Below, one piece after another: positions 1-11,108 of a stretch of DNA of 64,000 nucleotides (the first letter of the stretch is position 1; each line of letters opens with the position of its first letter). Origin of the DNA: Labia minor (taxonomy: Eukaryota > Arthropoda > Insecta > Dermaptera > Spongiphoridae). Where the stretch lies: positions 19,494,491 to 19,558,490 of the forward strand of contig OY720345.1 in NCBI GenBank assembly GCA_963082975.1, given 5' to 3'. Position numbers and translations under genes: made by a program. The notes below the pieces were generated by a model. The model was not told the DNA's origin. It saw only the letters and a program-made list of their open reading frames with translations, and did not search any database.

Positions 1-555
1 ACTATCTTGCAAATTTGAATTGGATTAATTAACATATATTTACATAATAATATTTATTAAATCAGCGCATGTTTGGCTCTTTGTTGATGGCACCAGCGGT
101 TCAATCAAGCTGAAATTCTATATATAGCAGTTTTATACAATTATTAATCATGTGAAAAATTATCAAACATATATCTTTATTTTTACGGTCACTTTAGAGG
201 AAAAAAAATCAAAACGTTGTAAGTAATGACCCTCTTCCGGTTGAGCTACATTTCTCAAAAGTTGATAGAAAACTACGAATTTTGAATAATTCCCGTATAC
301 CAAATTTCATTATTCTAGCTCAAACCGTTTTTGAGTAATCTTGTCTACATACATACATAAACACACACATAAATACACTCAACCTTACATTTGAAAATGA
401 CTCACGGACCTCTGGCGAGATAGTAATGAACACACACACAAACTTTTTTCTCAACCTTAGTGAAAATAATTCAGGAACCTTCAAAACGTATAAAAATATC
501 AAAATCTCGACATCGAAAATTTTCGTGATAGCAATACTATCTCTGGCGCGATAGT
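1..555 (+). mobile_element. Family A Helentron-like element, copy A1 (5' end outside window)
   Basis: Non-autonomous element entered at its internal repeat (ACTATCTTGC) and ending in GCGATAGT followed by A residues. In order it shows an AT-rich 5' part, AGCTGAAATTCTATATATAGC, the CTTCCGGTTGAGC core, ACCAAATTTCATTATTCTAG, a CA-rich microsatellite and the 3' hairpin ACTATCTC-TGGC-GCGATAGT. An internal duplication of the 3' end is visible near 412-423. No coding capacity. Family assignment is by comparison with twelve other copies in the window. Confidence 0.8.
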
Positions 556-939
556 AAAAATATAAATATTAATAACAATAATTTTTTATTAAAAATACTT
601 GGTGAAATTTTAAGTTGATTGATATATTATTTGCTCTTCGTGCATTTTTGATGCAACAGAAACTTTAATGAAAAAATACTTATTAAGTTTTATATTTATA
701 GGTTATAATTTTAGGTTATATAATCTATAAAACGTTTTCTTTTATCTCCAATTAAAATAATATAATAATTAAATATATAGGTATATTACTTATATCTATT
801 TAACTAATAAGTACGAACAAAATTGTATTTTTTTCTTTATTTAGTCCAAGGTGCCAATAACTAATAATGGGAAACAAAATCAAAATATTTGCAATGATTC
901 AAAGTGCTTTAGTAATTTGACTGTAATATATATATATTC
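556..939. other. AT-rich spacer
   Basis: No gene, RNA or repeat boundary that I can support. Confidence 0.5.
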
Positions 940-1160
940 TGTGGCTCTACGGAACTCTAAAATTCTTGGCCGAAGCAACCACATTCCTCCAACTATCCGA
1001 CACACATCCAACTTCTTTTTGTTCCATTCACATTATCCATCCATCTAATCATTAGTCTTCCAACCAGACGTTTCCCAATCGGACTCTCCATAAATATACT
1101 TTTTGGCTAGTCTAACATCACCCATTCTGTCCTGCCCAGCGCAAGGTTGCATTGATTTTA
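940..1160 (-). mobile_element. LINE fragment, C-terminal end of reverse transcriptase ORF
   Basis: Read on the minus strand, the stretch gives broken reading frames resembling the last part of a non-LTR retrotransposon polyprotein: an LRWAGQ-like block, then PIGKRLVGRLMIRWMDNV, then a WRNV-like block. This is the usual tail of RTE/BovB- or L2-like proteins. Frames are interrupted, so it is a dead 5'-truncated copy. The exact LINE clade is uncertain. Confidence 0.5.
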
Positions 1161-2869
1161 TTACTGGAGATGCATAGAGATTTAATAGTTTTTCTAAATT
1201 ATTTTTAATAACATCCACGTCTGTTACATTATTAAATTATTATTATCATCCATAATTGTGTCTAACCCCTATATTTTTAATTCCTAAATATGAATCTTTG
1301 ATATTGTTGCGGCCACTTTCTTCAATATTTTATTTTTTAAGAATTCCCTTTTCTTGATTATAAAAGTTAATATTTTCCTATCCACTTCCGGTTTACCCTT
1401 AATCAATTGTAATTTAGCTTAAATATTAATAATAATTAAATAGAAATATTAGTATATATAAGAATATTATTATCATCTTTTATAAAAACTTTCTAATTTT
1501 TTAACCAACATTTCAACTAAAATTTTATAAAATAGAATTTTTTTACTTGTTAGAATAGAAATTTTATAAATATAAATAAATATAAATTATAAATATAATA
1601 AATGACCCCACAAGTTCTTTTTTAATTCAAATCTATTAAACTTAAACTTCTAGAAAAAAAAGGAGGATCTTCGAATATGGAATTATTTTGAAAATGAATG
1701 AACTGAAATATTGAATCATGACACATTTTCCATAAATCTCAACTATCCATTTATTTATACTTTTTGAAAAGGTTGATTATTTGCATGGTGAATTATTACA
1801 CTTAAAATACTTTTAAGTGTTTTTGTATTTTATATTTTATAAATTATTACTATTACACATTAAATTTAATAAAATAAATGAAAATTTAAAATATAAATAA
1901 AATTATATATATAAAAAATATAAGTGTAATCGAATAAGATTGGAAACTAAATTTTGTCAGGGGCAAGTAACCTTTTTTTATCAAAAGGCAAAGTGTAAAT
2001 TTCTTGGCGTATCGCGAAAAAAAAAAAAATTTAATAAATTATACATCCTTAAATAAAAACATCGTTTCTTTCTTGAAACAATTATTATATTATATATTTA
2101 ACTTAACATTAATCAAGTTGCTCGCAAAAAGTTTAGAAAACCATTAATATTCTATTATTATGTTTGACTGACTGTAAAAATTCGGGTTACTCATCCCTGA
2201 TTAAAATGATAAATAATGATATAGTATATATTTTCTATAATAATAATTGAAAGATAAAAAAAATTTTGAATATTCCATGTATTGTATATATTATATTTAT
2301 ATTAATAGGTGTGAAATTATTTTCTCTGGACACTTCCAAGGTTAAGTAATGAAATGAAGATCCGGGTATATTTTTTTATTTTTGTACAGGTTGTTAAAAT
2401 TCAGATTATGGAAAATAAAATTAAAAAATAAATAATAATAGATGTATTGAGAGATGAGAATTTTTTAAAAATTGTTACGCCCCACATGTTAAAAAAATCA
2501 CGTGAATCATCTCATCATCATCATCAAATATTCAACTGACTTGAGATGGGATGCATAATTGTATATATTGACGTCACTCTCAAGCCAAAATTAAGGAAAA
2601 ACCACCAAATGACTCTACCCTCAAATATTCATAATTTTTTCGTTTTTTTTTTTAAATTAATGAATCCGGGTTTCTACTAGAAAGAGTAATCAAGAAAAAT
2701 TAAATATATATACATCGGATATTTACAAATGCCATGTCAAAAAAGATAAATATTTTTTCTTATATATTTTATATTATTATTTGATTGATAAGCTTAATTA
2801 TTTTTTCATATTCATAAATAGAGTTAATTTACTTATTTATTTAAAAAGGACTCTAGCTTATGTATATTA
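1161..2869. other. AT-rich spacer
   Basis: No coding region seen. Holds a short ATC microsatellite (about 2509-2526) and a single palindromic TGACGTCA at 2569-2576. Confidence 0.45.
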
Positions 2870-3159
2870 ACTATATATATTTTTTTTTGTAAATCAATCA
2901 ATAGAATAGATTAAATTTAATTAAAAAAATAATATAATTATTATATAAAATAAATAAATTATGTTAAAAATAATACTATTAAGATTAATTAAATAAATTT
3001 GATATTTTTTTTTATTATATCCATTATAAAATTTCCTTAAGAAAGATTTTAGGCCCAAAATAAAAATATTCCATATACTTGTATACAAATATCCAAATTT
3101 TATCTACAATCGTCTATCAAATAGTTACATAATTAATAATTATAAACTATTAAAATGCT

Positions 3160-3597
3160 ATATATGGCCAATTCTGCTCTACGGTATCGAAAGTTGGACT
3201 TTAACTGCAACTACTATCAAAAAATTGTCCGCTTTTGAAATGTGGATGTACCGTAGAATATTGAAAATTCCTTGGACATCTAAGATCTCCAATACCAAGG
3301 TCCTCCAAGACATGAAAACAGACAAACAATTAATGAAGATCATTGTTGGCAGAAAGTGCAGTTACCTGGGCCACGTCTGTAGAAACAATAAATATAACAT
3401 CGTAAAAATGATCTTGGAGGGAAAAATTGAGTGCAAAAGACGACGCGGAAGGCAAAAAAATTATGGTTTGACAACATCAAGGGGAATGGCTACATTCAAC
3501 GACAGCAAAAATTCAGCATGCAGTTCTTGACCGGGAAGGGTAGCACATTGAAATCGCACACGCTGAAAAGCTGCATTAAAGGAGAAGAATTAAACTA
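3160..3597 (+). mobile_element. LINE fragment, reverse transcriptase C-terminal domain
   Basis: The frame starting near 3160 reads WPILLYGIESWTLTATTI, then a long open stretch with FEMWMYRRILKIPWTSKI, KCSYLGHVCRN and ILEGKIECKRRRGRQK. These blocks are typical of the region after the RT domain in RTE/BovB- or L2-like non-LTR retrotransposons. After a frame change the last block reads AVLDREG-stop-HIEIAHAEK, the usual end of such proteins. It is 5' truncated and inactive. It interrupts repeat F. Confidence 0.75.
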
Positions 3598-3914
3598 AAA
3601 TAAAAAACAAGATAATATAATTTGTCATTTGAATTCAAGTTTTAAAAATATTTTTTTATATACTTTCTACACAAACATGATTTTTATTAAAAAATCGTTA
3701 AATGTAATATTTCTAATTACACTTATGGTTTACTAGCTCTCAGCGTTAAAACAATTCAGAGAAAAAAACTAAATAATTTAAAAATTTTAAACTAATTCTC
3801 CAAGCCCAGTGACGCAGCCAACATGTGAGCTGCGACTATGTACCTAGCGCTTGCGTCCAATCGAGGCTTAAATATAATAATAATTATATATATTAGTGTG
3901 TGTATATATGTACA

Positions 3915-3950
3915 GGTCGAATTAAATATGATATAAAATTTAATTCGACC
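3915..3950. repeat. Perfect hairpin
   Basis: GGTCGAATTAAAT (3915-3927) pairs exactly with ATTTAATTCGACC (3938-3950) around a 10-base loop. It may be a short element terminus; no function is assigned. Confidence 0.7.
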
Positions 3951-4035
3951 CCAATCCATTATTATTACATTAAATTAACTGGTGTAATAAAAAATACATA
4001 CATATATAACTGTGCTTGGCCTCAGCTCCTTTTTA

Positions 4036-4400
4036 TTATAACTTGAGGGAGATCTAGAATAGTGGAATTTAGAATCTTTGAAATTCATGTTAGAAGAGGG
4101 GGACTGAAAAAATGATCTCTCGATCTAGATCTCATTTAAGAAAAAATATTTTAATTTTTTTCTCAATTAAAAGTTAATAATTATCAAACACTATGAAAAT
4201 GATTAATTATTAACATAGTACACTATAAATTATGGTTAGTATTATATAATGGTATATACATAGTGGTATATACATATGTATATAGTTGTAGTATTACAAT
4301 TTCTAAAGTCAAATTACTAAACCACTTGAATCATTTCAATATTTATAATTTTTTTTATACTCTTTGATATTTATTAACACCAATAATGAACTAACTTTTT
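4036..4400. other. AT-rich spacer
   Basis: Repeats of TATACATAGTGGTATATACA near 4250-4285; nothing else supportable. Confidence 0.45.
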
Positions 4401-5270
4401 ACTATCTCGCCAGAGATAGTATTGCGATCACGAAAATTTTCGATGTCGAAATTTTGATGTTTTTATACGTTTTGAAGGTTCCTGAATCATTTTCATTAAG
4501 CTTGATGTCTGTCTGTGTGTATGTGTATGTGTGTGTGTATGTGTATGTAGACAAGATTACGCAAAAATGGTTTGAGCTAGAATAATGAAATTTGGTATAC
4601 GACCATTATTCAAAATTCGTAGTTTTCTATCAACTTTTGAGAAATGTAGCTCAACCTGAAGAGGGTCATTACCTACAACGTTTTGTAGATAGTATTGCGA
4701 TCACGAAAATTTTCGATGTTGAGATTTTGATGTTTTTCGTTTGAGCTAGAATAATGAAATTTGGTATACGGGCAAAAATTCGTAGTTTTCTATCAACTTT
4801 TGAGAAATGAAGCTCAACCGGAAGAGGGTCACTACCTATCACGTTTTCATTTTTTTTCCTCTAAAGTGACCGTAAAAATAAAGATATATATTTGATAGTT
4901 TTTCACATGATTAAAAAGTGCATAAAACTGGTATATATAGAATTTCAGCTTGATTGAATCGCTGAAACTACCGGAATTAATTTTTTAGCACTGCAAATCT
5001 CACGCGCCAACACGTGACGTGACGATTAAAAATTGTATAAAACTGCTATATAGAATTTCAGCTTGATTGAATAGCTGAAAGTACCGGAATTAATTTTTTA
5101 ACACTGCAAATCTCATGCGCCAACACGTGACGTGGTGCCATCAACAAAGAGCCAAACATGCGCTGGTTTAATAAATATTATCTATTAATTTTAATTTATA
5201 ATTTAAATTAATAAATGTTATATATTTAATCCAATTCAAATTGCCAGATAGTCTAGTGGAGACACTCCAG
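4401..5270 (-). mobile_element. Family A element, copy A2, with internal duplications
   Basis: Both ends are present in reverse orientation: ACTATCTCGCCAGAGATAGT at the left and GATAGTCTAGTGGAGACACT followed by CCAG at the right. The 3' block (GATAGTATTGCGATCACGAAAA) occurs twice, near 4415 and 4687, and the AGCTGAATT-type block occurs twice, near 4920 and 5035. The copy is therefore longer than the roughly 560-640 bp of the others. Non-coding. Confidence 0.85.
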
Positions 5271-5640
5271 CTAAATAGATATGAATTTCATAAATATATG
5301 AAATAATATTAATTTTTAAGTTTCCTATACTACTTTTCACTAATCTTCTCCCATTGATTCGAAATGTTTTCTATATGATGTTATTTCTTTATATCATTAC
5401 CTTTGTATACTTTATCTACATCATTATAGAATTTCTTAAGATTAGATGCAGAATGAGGGTGGGGGATGGGAGTGAGAGGAGGGGTATAAGGTGTGTGTAT
5501 GTGTATGTATACGAAACAGAAAGAGAGAAAGAGAGAGAGAGAGGAGAAAGTAGAGGCTGCCGCTGCTTTTTATTCAGTAAAGGTTTCGTAAGCTATTTCT
5601 GAGATTCGTTTGGTCGTTATTTCCTTTCTCTGTCCCTTTT
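5271..5640. other. Spacer with purine-rich microsatellite
   Basis: A G-rich stretch (5455-5490), short GT repeats and a GA tract (5520-5550) lie upstream of the candidate minus-strand exon. No gene assigned. Confidence 0.4.
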
Positions 5641-5696
5641 CCCTCCCTCACACACATTCACACACACACACACACACACATAGACTTCTTATTCAC

Positions 5697-5819
5697 CTCT
5701 TAGGGTGTATGCCCTTTGACCTATCTCTTTAAACAAGCCCTGAAGCTGGGTCATGGCCTCTTCACTGATTCTGGACCGCACCCTCCACCCGCCCACACAA
5801 TTGGAAAAATGGACGTTAG
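5697..5819 (-). CDS. Possible internal exon of an unidentified gene
   Basis: On the minus strand an open stretch of 41 codons lies between a possible acceptor (TTGGTTGCCTGTGGGCAG, ending at 5820) and a possible donor (AGAG|GTGAAT, donor at 5696-5695). Its peptide includes VRSRISEEAMTQLQG and FKEIGQRAYTLRG, far less biased than the surrounding AT-rich translations, and base composition rises to near balance here. I do not recognise the protein. A promoter-like island lies about 450 bp upstream in the same direction. It could equally be chance open frame in a GC-richer patch; there is no second exon to support it. Confidence 0.22.
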
Positions 5820-6234
5820 CTGCCCACAGGCAACCAACAACCCACAACAAAAACAACATTTCTTCTTTTTTTTCTTTACTGATGATGATGATGATGATGA
5901 TGATAATGAACATTCATCAAGTATTCTATATTACTTATATATAAATTATTAATCATAATATTTTAAATGATCAAAAAAACAAAAACAAAAATCAATCAAC
6001 TAGTTTTTATAATTAATTAAAAAAATAATTATTAAGATTTAAATAAAAAAAAAAATTAATTAATATAACCCCACTTTTTGAAAATTTTAATTAAGTGATA
6101 TTAGGTAATGTTTACTGGTCATGGATGTAAAATAAAAATATTTAAGCTATTTATTCAATATGTATCTTTATAAAATTGAATGTCTTTTGACCTATAGTCA
6201 AAAAATTCAAATGGTTGGATCTTTAGATGAGAGT

Positions 6235-6335
6235 GAGAGTGTTGGAGAAAGTGGTGGGTGGTGGGTGGTGGTGGGTGGTGGTGGTGGTGGCCCGCCCCCT
6301 GCGCAAAATGCGCATTTTCCAATGACGTCAGGATT
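6235..6335. promoter_or_regulatory. Promoter-like GC-rich island
   Basis: A short GC-rich island in AT-rich DNA. It contains a GGTGG-rich run (6252-6292), GGGCGGG on the minus strand, paired NRF1-like TGCGCA half sites (6300-6305 and 6309-6314) and a palindromic CRE TGACGTCA (6323-6330). These motifs fit a promoter, but direction and target are unknown. The proline-rich translation across it is an effect of the GGT run. Confidence 0.35.
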
Positions 6336-7321
6336 AGAAGAGAATGAGAATATAGTAAAAAAAAGCAACATTATCCGAAAAAAAATCCTGTGAAGAACAT
6401 AATTCAATTAATAAAAATTTAATCTTTAAATAAAACAATAGATAATAATAATAATAATTTTCCATTCCATTTAGATAATTTAAATGATCACGATTAAATA
6501 TATATATATATTAATAATTGATTAATAATGCATTAATAAAATAATAAAAAATACAATTTCACTATAAAAGTATAAATTTCGAAAGGAACAATAGTATAAA
6601 TATATATATATATATATATATTAATATTATATCAATAAGAAAATATCATTAAAATATAATAAAAATCAATTATTAAAAATTTTGTAATTTTCGAATAATC
6701 TTAAAATAAATAATTAAAAAATTTATAGTTAAATTGATAATAATAATAATAATAATAAATAAATTATTATATAATAATATTTTCTTCAATTTGCAGATTA
6801 ATGCAATCTTGAGATGATCATGGGATGAGAAATTTTTCAAAAAAATGAAAGTGATATGATATACGAATTTAAAAACTGGTTCTGATCTCTTCCTTCTATA
6901 ATTTATTTAAAAAATAAATTAAATTATCAAAAACAAACTCTCACAGTAATTATACTGTTAAGAGAAAAAAAAATTAAATTCATTTCTTTGTAATTCTGAT
7001 CCAGAAAAATAACTCAAAAGATTTTTAAGAAATTCTTGTTTTAAAATAGGATTTGGTGTTGAAAATTTATATAATATATATAGGTAGATCTTAATTTAAT
7101 TAATTTAATGATATTTTAATTATTTTTTTCTTAATTAAAGTAATTAATCAATATTTAGTTATCAATAATATATCAATACATTACAATATTTTCAGTACGC
7201 TTCATGATGATAATCAGACTATATCAATAAAAATAAATTTTTTATATAAATGTATGTTATGTATTATTTTATTTATATATTATTATATTATATTCTCTAT
7301 CTTTCTCTCTCTCTCTTTAAA
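6336..7321. other. AT-rich spacer
   Basis: Only a TA microsatellite (about 6599-6621) and TAA-type low complexity (6730-6765); no gene seen. Confidence 0.5.
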
Positions 7322-8907
7322 TATAGTACCTGGTTCACCGAGCCGCTGTGATCGGTACTTTAAAAAAAATATTCCTTTTGAACTATGAATATTTAAGATT
7401 AAGATTATTATTTAAAATAAATAAACTACAAAATATATGAAACAATTTCAAATAATTTAAAAGAACATAAATTAAAAAAGAATAGTCATAAAACATACAG
7501 CCCTTAAACGTACGTATTAATGCACTGAAAGTTAGAAAAGTATGGCCTGTGGATATAACATAATATATTTTTTTTTATTTATTTATTCCGACCTAAATAA
7601 AAAAAAAGATATAACATAATATATATGACGTCATTTAAATTTCCTATTTTAAATTAAGAAAAAACTAACAAATATATATATATATATATTTGATATAATA
7701 GCATGATATAATAGCATATTCATTAAATAATAAATGTGAATTTGTATTTATCTATTAGCTGCATACATTCTTTATATAATAACTAAAAATAAAATAATTA
7801 TCCTATATATTTACTAGATTTTAATATTTATTTGTTAGTTAATTAATTTATATATTAATTTATATTTTTGTTTCAAAAATCAAGTAATTTGGATAATTAA
7901 ATATTAAAATATAATGGATTTTTTTAAAATAATATTAAATTCAATAATTAGATTCATATAAAGTTATATTTTAGATAGGAAATATATTTTTTTAGTTCTC
8001 CATTATCTAGGTCAGGTCCCCAACCGCCATGGCTTCCGAAAACTGTTTTAGAATGCCTTGCCAAAGATCACATTTGATTTGAGATTTCTATTTAATACAT
8101 TATTATTTTGTAATTATTGGAGACGTTAAATTCAGCAATATTCTTTATTTATAAATTATATATTGTGTATTAATACGTACGTTTAAGGGCAGTATGTTTT
8201 AGGATTATTTTTTTTAATTTATGTTCTTTTAAATTATACGGCTTGGTACTTTAAAATTTATATATTAATCTAAAATTTATCTTATTAGTGTTGAAAACAT
8301 TGTAAGTATCTTTCTGTCTTTCTATCTTGAATATTGTTAACATGTTATTTATATTTTAAAAACAATTTCTTTCTTTAATTATAATATTCAATTAAAATGA
8401 TAATTAAAGAAAATTTTATTCCAAATAAATAGTTGAATGAATCTGATCTAATAATATTAAATTATTTTGATTAAAGTGACAATTTTTACAATAAATTATA
8501 TTAAATAATTTAAATGATATTTGATTAGTATAAATAAAAAGAAAAAAAATTATATATATTATATGAATAATTTTGTTTGTCAATTGTTAGAATTAATATT
8601 AATAATTTTGTATTCATTGTGTTGAACATGTATGAATAAATGGAGGGAAATAGTCTCAAATGTACAGCGCACAGCTTTTAATAAATTCTTATAAAATGTT
8701 TTATAACTAAATTTAAAACAAAGAAATTAATTGATAGTTTCTATGTATAAATAGAGACAAAAGTGAGATTATAAGATAAGAATAGTAGAAAATGGGATTA
8801 TCATTATAAACGCTCCAACGAATTTATTGATATTACCAGTCAAACCCAATAAGAAATAATTTTTATTAATTACTGAGCGGCGGTTCGGAGAACCAGGTAC
8901 TATATAT
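7322..8907. mobile_element. Family E repeat with inverted termini
   Basis: Left end AGTACCTGGTTCACCGAGCC (from 7326) and right end GGTTCGGAGAACCAGGTACT (to about 8904) are inverted copies of each other. Inside, AAACATACAGCCCTTAAACG (about 7490) recurs inverted near 8165-8195. The block from AACTATGAATATTTAAGATT through GGCCTGTGGATATAACATAA is shared with 21860-22060 and, inverted, with 35780-36000. No coding region. Whether this is one element or two facing E copies with spacer between cannot be decided by eye. Confidence 0.55.
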
Positions 8908-9590
8908 TAAGTAACATAATTAATTTTATTTTATATGGTAGTTTCACATTTTACAAAATATATTAATTAATAAAAAAATTTATTATATTTTGTCTAAAAT
9001 AAGTAAAAAAATGGAATTTAAGGGAATGGACGGGCTTGCGGAGTGTCTTTGAGCACTTTCGGGCTGCGGAGGATAGTGAAGTCTTCACCAGAGTAATCGC
9101 CGTATAAATTATAGCCTCAATGTTGATTAATATGAAAATGATGAAAAATCTCCAAATATAATAATATTAATTTATATTATTATATAAATAAAATTCAAAA
9201 ATGTTAATTAAAATTGTAGGCTCGAATAATAAAAACAAATTAATTACGGATTCAATTAATAGAATGAATTGATTAATTAATTAATTAAAAGATTAGTTAG
9301 GGTATATAATACTAAGAAGATAATACAGAAGTTGAAAATAAGAATTAGATTTAAAATATTTACATAATATAAGATAATTGTGATTATTATAGATAAAACT
9401 TTCGAGTTCAGTATCACCATCAAAAAATAAGTAGAATAATAAAATCATTAGAAATGTTTGGTTTGATAAAAATAGTTTAAGAAGATTATATTGAAATTAA
9501 ATTACTACATTAATCATATATTATATATTATTCTTTAAAAAAATTAGAAATTATTATTTTTTGTTCAATTGGTACCATTCTAAACACATT
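8908..9590. other. Spacer with a small GC-rich patch
   Basis: About 9019-9110 is noticeably GC-richer (GGACGGGCTTGCGGAGTGTC and following). I cannot assign it to an element or gene. The rest is AT-rich without features. Confidence 0.4.
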
Positions 9591-9738
9591 TATCTTATTT
9601 CCTACATTGTCTTCTCTTCCCTATCCAAGTAAAGTTATTAAGAATATTATTTAATTATTATTAATATATGCATATAATTATTATGTTTAATTAATATAGA
9701 AAGAGTGAACTTATACAATTCTAAACCAGAAATAATAA
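9591..9738 (+). repeat. Upstream part of a third U2 repeat unit
   Basis: TTATTTCCTACATT, AAGTTATTAAGAATATTATT and ATATAGAAAGAGTGAACTT match, in reverse complement, the region 15745-15860 beyond the minus-strand U2 gene. The similarity stops at the 5' end of the family C element and resumes after it at 10926. This segment and 10926-11108 were therefore once continuous. Confidence 0.65.
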
Positions 9739-9879
9739 GCGGGAGTGTCCTCCCCTAGACTTTCCCGCATATAAATAGGTATAAAGAGTTGTGAATGAAT
9801 ATTTAGAATGTGTAAACTTGGTATTGATAAAGAGCCAGTTCGTATTAGTTTATTGGTGTCAAATTTGATATTTGGTAAC

Positions 9880-9914
<35 letters not shown>

Positions 9915-10751
9915 AAAGTGCTACTTCCGGTTAACTGATATTTTAAATGTAAAAAAAACAGATATGGATATAATATAAATATTTTTAATTTTATTTTATT
10001 TATAATATATAAGGGCTGGCTGTGACGTCATATAATTTTAAATTAAGAAAAAACTAATGAAGATGATTTTTCTCGAGGATAAAACCAATACAAAGTGCAT
10101 AACACGTGGAGATATGTCCTCACGTGAAATTTGATATGAAAATAACCCTTCACTTCCTCTCTTCGATCGGCAATACTAGCACTTCCGGTTTCCGGATTTG
10201 CACCAAAAGTTGATCAATTCATCCTACTGATGTATTAAGTAAATATACCAAATTTCATCAAAATCCGTTGAGCCGTTCAGGCTGTACACATCTATACGGA
10301 CGGACGGACAGACGGACGGACGGACAGACATCAGGCTAAAAATACTTTTTTCTGTTAAGAAAATGCATGATTCGTGGAGATATGTACCTAAAAATATCCA
10401 TAGGTGAAATTTGGTGTGAAAACAATACCTCCCTTACTATCGTCGGTCGGTAAAAAAGAAACGCTACTTGTATAGGTAAAATGTCACTTCCGGTAGTCAG
10501 ATCATGATGAAATTTGGTATCTCAATTTTTTTCATATTTTTAAATCTATATACAAAATATGAAGCAAATATCTCGAAGCAAACTGGTTCTTTACTTGAAA
10601 GGTAAACGCAACCAGTGTAGGTAAAGTACCACTTCCGGTTAACCGATTTTGACGAAATTTTGATAGAAATCTACAAACTGTGAATAATATCGGTGTACCA
10701 AATTTCAAAGTCCTAGCTTGATTAGTTTTTGAGTAAATTTGCTTACAGACA

Positions 10752-10782
<31 letters not shown>

Positions 10783-10921
10783 CATACACACACACAGACA
10801 TAATTCGAAAAATGGTATTTTCCGACTCAGGGAGGTCTAAAACGTCAAGATCTATCGAAATCTCGAAGTCGAAATTTTTGACGATTCCAATACTTCCCTT
10901 ATACGAAGTATGCGGGAAAGT
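9739..10921 (+). mobile_element. Family C Helentron-like element with a B element inside
   Basis: The 5' end has a hairpin-forming GGGAGTGTCCTCCC, then ACTTTCCCGCATA (9759-9771). The 3' end is TATGCGGGAAAGT (10909-10921), its exact 13-bp inverse, followed by A residues. The 5' repeat is internal and the 3' repeat terminal. Near the 3' end ATACTTC and GAAGTAT form a hairpin. The core CACTTCCGGTTAACC, ACCAAATTTCAAAG and a CATA microsatellite (10750-10790) match family A in order. It interrupts a U2 repeat unit. Non-coding; only copy in the window. Confidence 0.8.
9942..10451 (+). mobile_element. Family B element, copy B1, nested in C
   Basis: 5'-truncated B. It keeps the tail block with one TGACGTCA (10023-10030), the core CACTTCCGGTTTCCGG, TATACCAAATTTCATC, a GGACGGAC microsatellite (10298-10325) and the 3' terminus TCGTCGGTCGGT followed by A residues. 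Family C sequence resumes immediately afterwards. Confidence 0.75.
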
Positions 10922-10925
10922 AAAA

Positions 10926-11108
10926 AAAAGAAATTCTATACTCTACTCCCTGAGAATTCTTGATTATATCGAATAAAGATTAAACAAATGAAGGAGAAGT
11001 GATTTTTATTTTTTAGTAATTGTGTTAAATTGGATAAATAGCTGGCGTTATGATTATATACCCTTTTCGGAAGGGTAGCCAAGTGGTGAGTGTCATTTAA
11101 GAAGTAAG
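10926..11108 (+). pseudogene. Orphan U2 snRNA promoter region without U2 body
   Basis: GAAGTGATTTTTATTTTTTAG, TGGCGTTATGATTATATACC, GGAAGGGTAGCCAAGTGGTG and AGTGTCATTTAAGAAGTA match the conserved upstream regions of both complete U2 genes. The match ends about 35-40 bp short of where the U2 start should be, and unrelated AT-rich sequence follows. A truncated duplicate of the U2 unit; it cannot make U2. Confidence 0.75.

Larger units (their letters stand above)
2870..4035. repeat. Dispersed repeat F, copy 1, interrupted by a LINE fragment
   Basis: Segments 2900-3155 and 3595-3660 align by eye with 44210-44525 and 45755-45830: shared TTATATCCATTATAAAATTT, CTACAATCGTCTATCAAATA and AATTCAAGTTTTAAAAATAT. 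Near 4010-4030 a B-like terminus (CTTGGCCTCAGCTC) follows, as at 45895 in copy 2. The two copies carry different insertions between shared flanks. Confidence 0.55.

Noticed and set aside
3915-3950. Bacterial-style terminator
   Set aside because: A strong hairpin but in eukaryotic DNA and not next to a gene; more likely a transposon-related palindrome.
4364-4585. Small proteins predicted across family A copies (also near 320-502, 23260-23493, 41883-42068, 54552-54779)
   Set aside because: The same frame recurs because the repeat recurs (VEILMFLYVLKVPESFSLRL-like). It is interrupted differently in each copy, ends in microsatellite-coded V/C/Y runs, and has no start context.
5716-5952. Plus-strand frames over the candidate exon and the GAT repeat
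   Set aside because: The D/M runs are the GATGAT microsatellite read in two frames, and the rest is antisense to a better minus-strand frame.
6207-6407. Proline-rich minus-strand frame
   Set aside because: The prolines come from a GGTGG simple repeat in a promoter-like island; no start or splice support.
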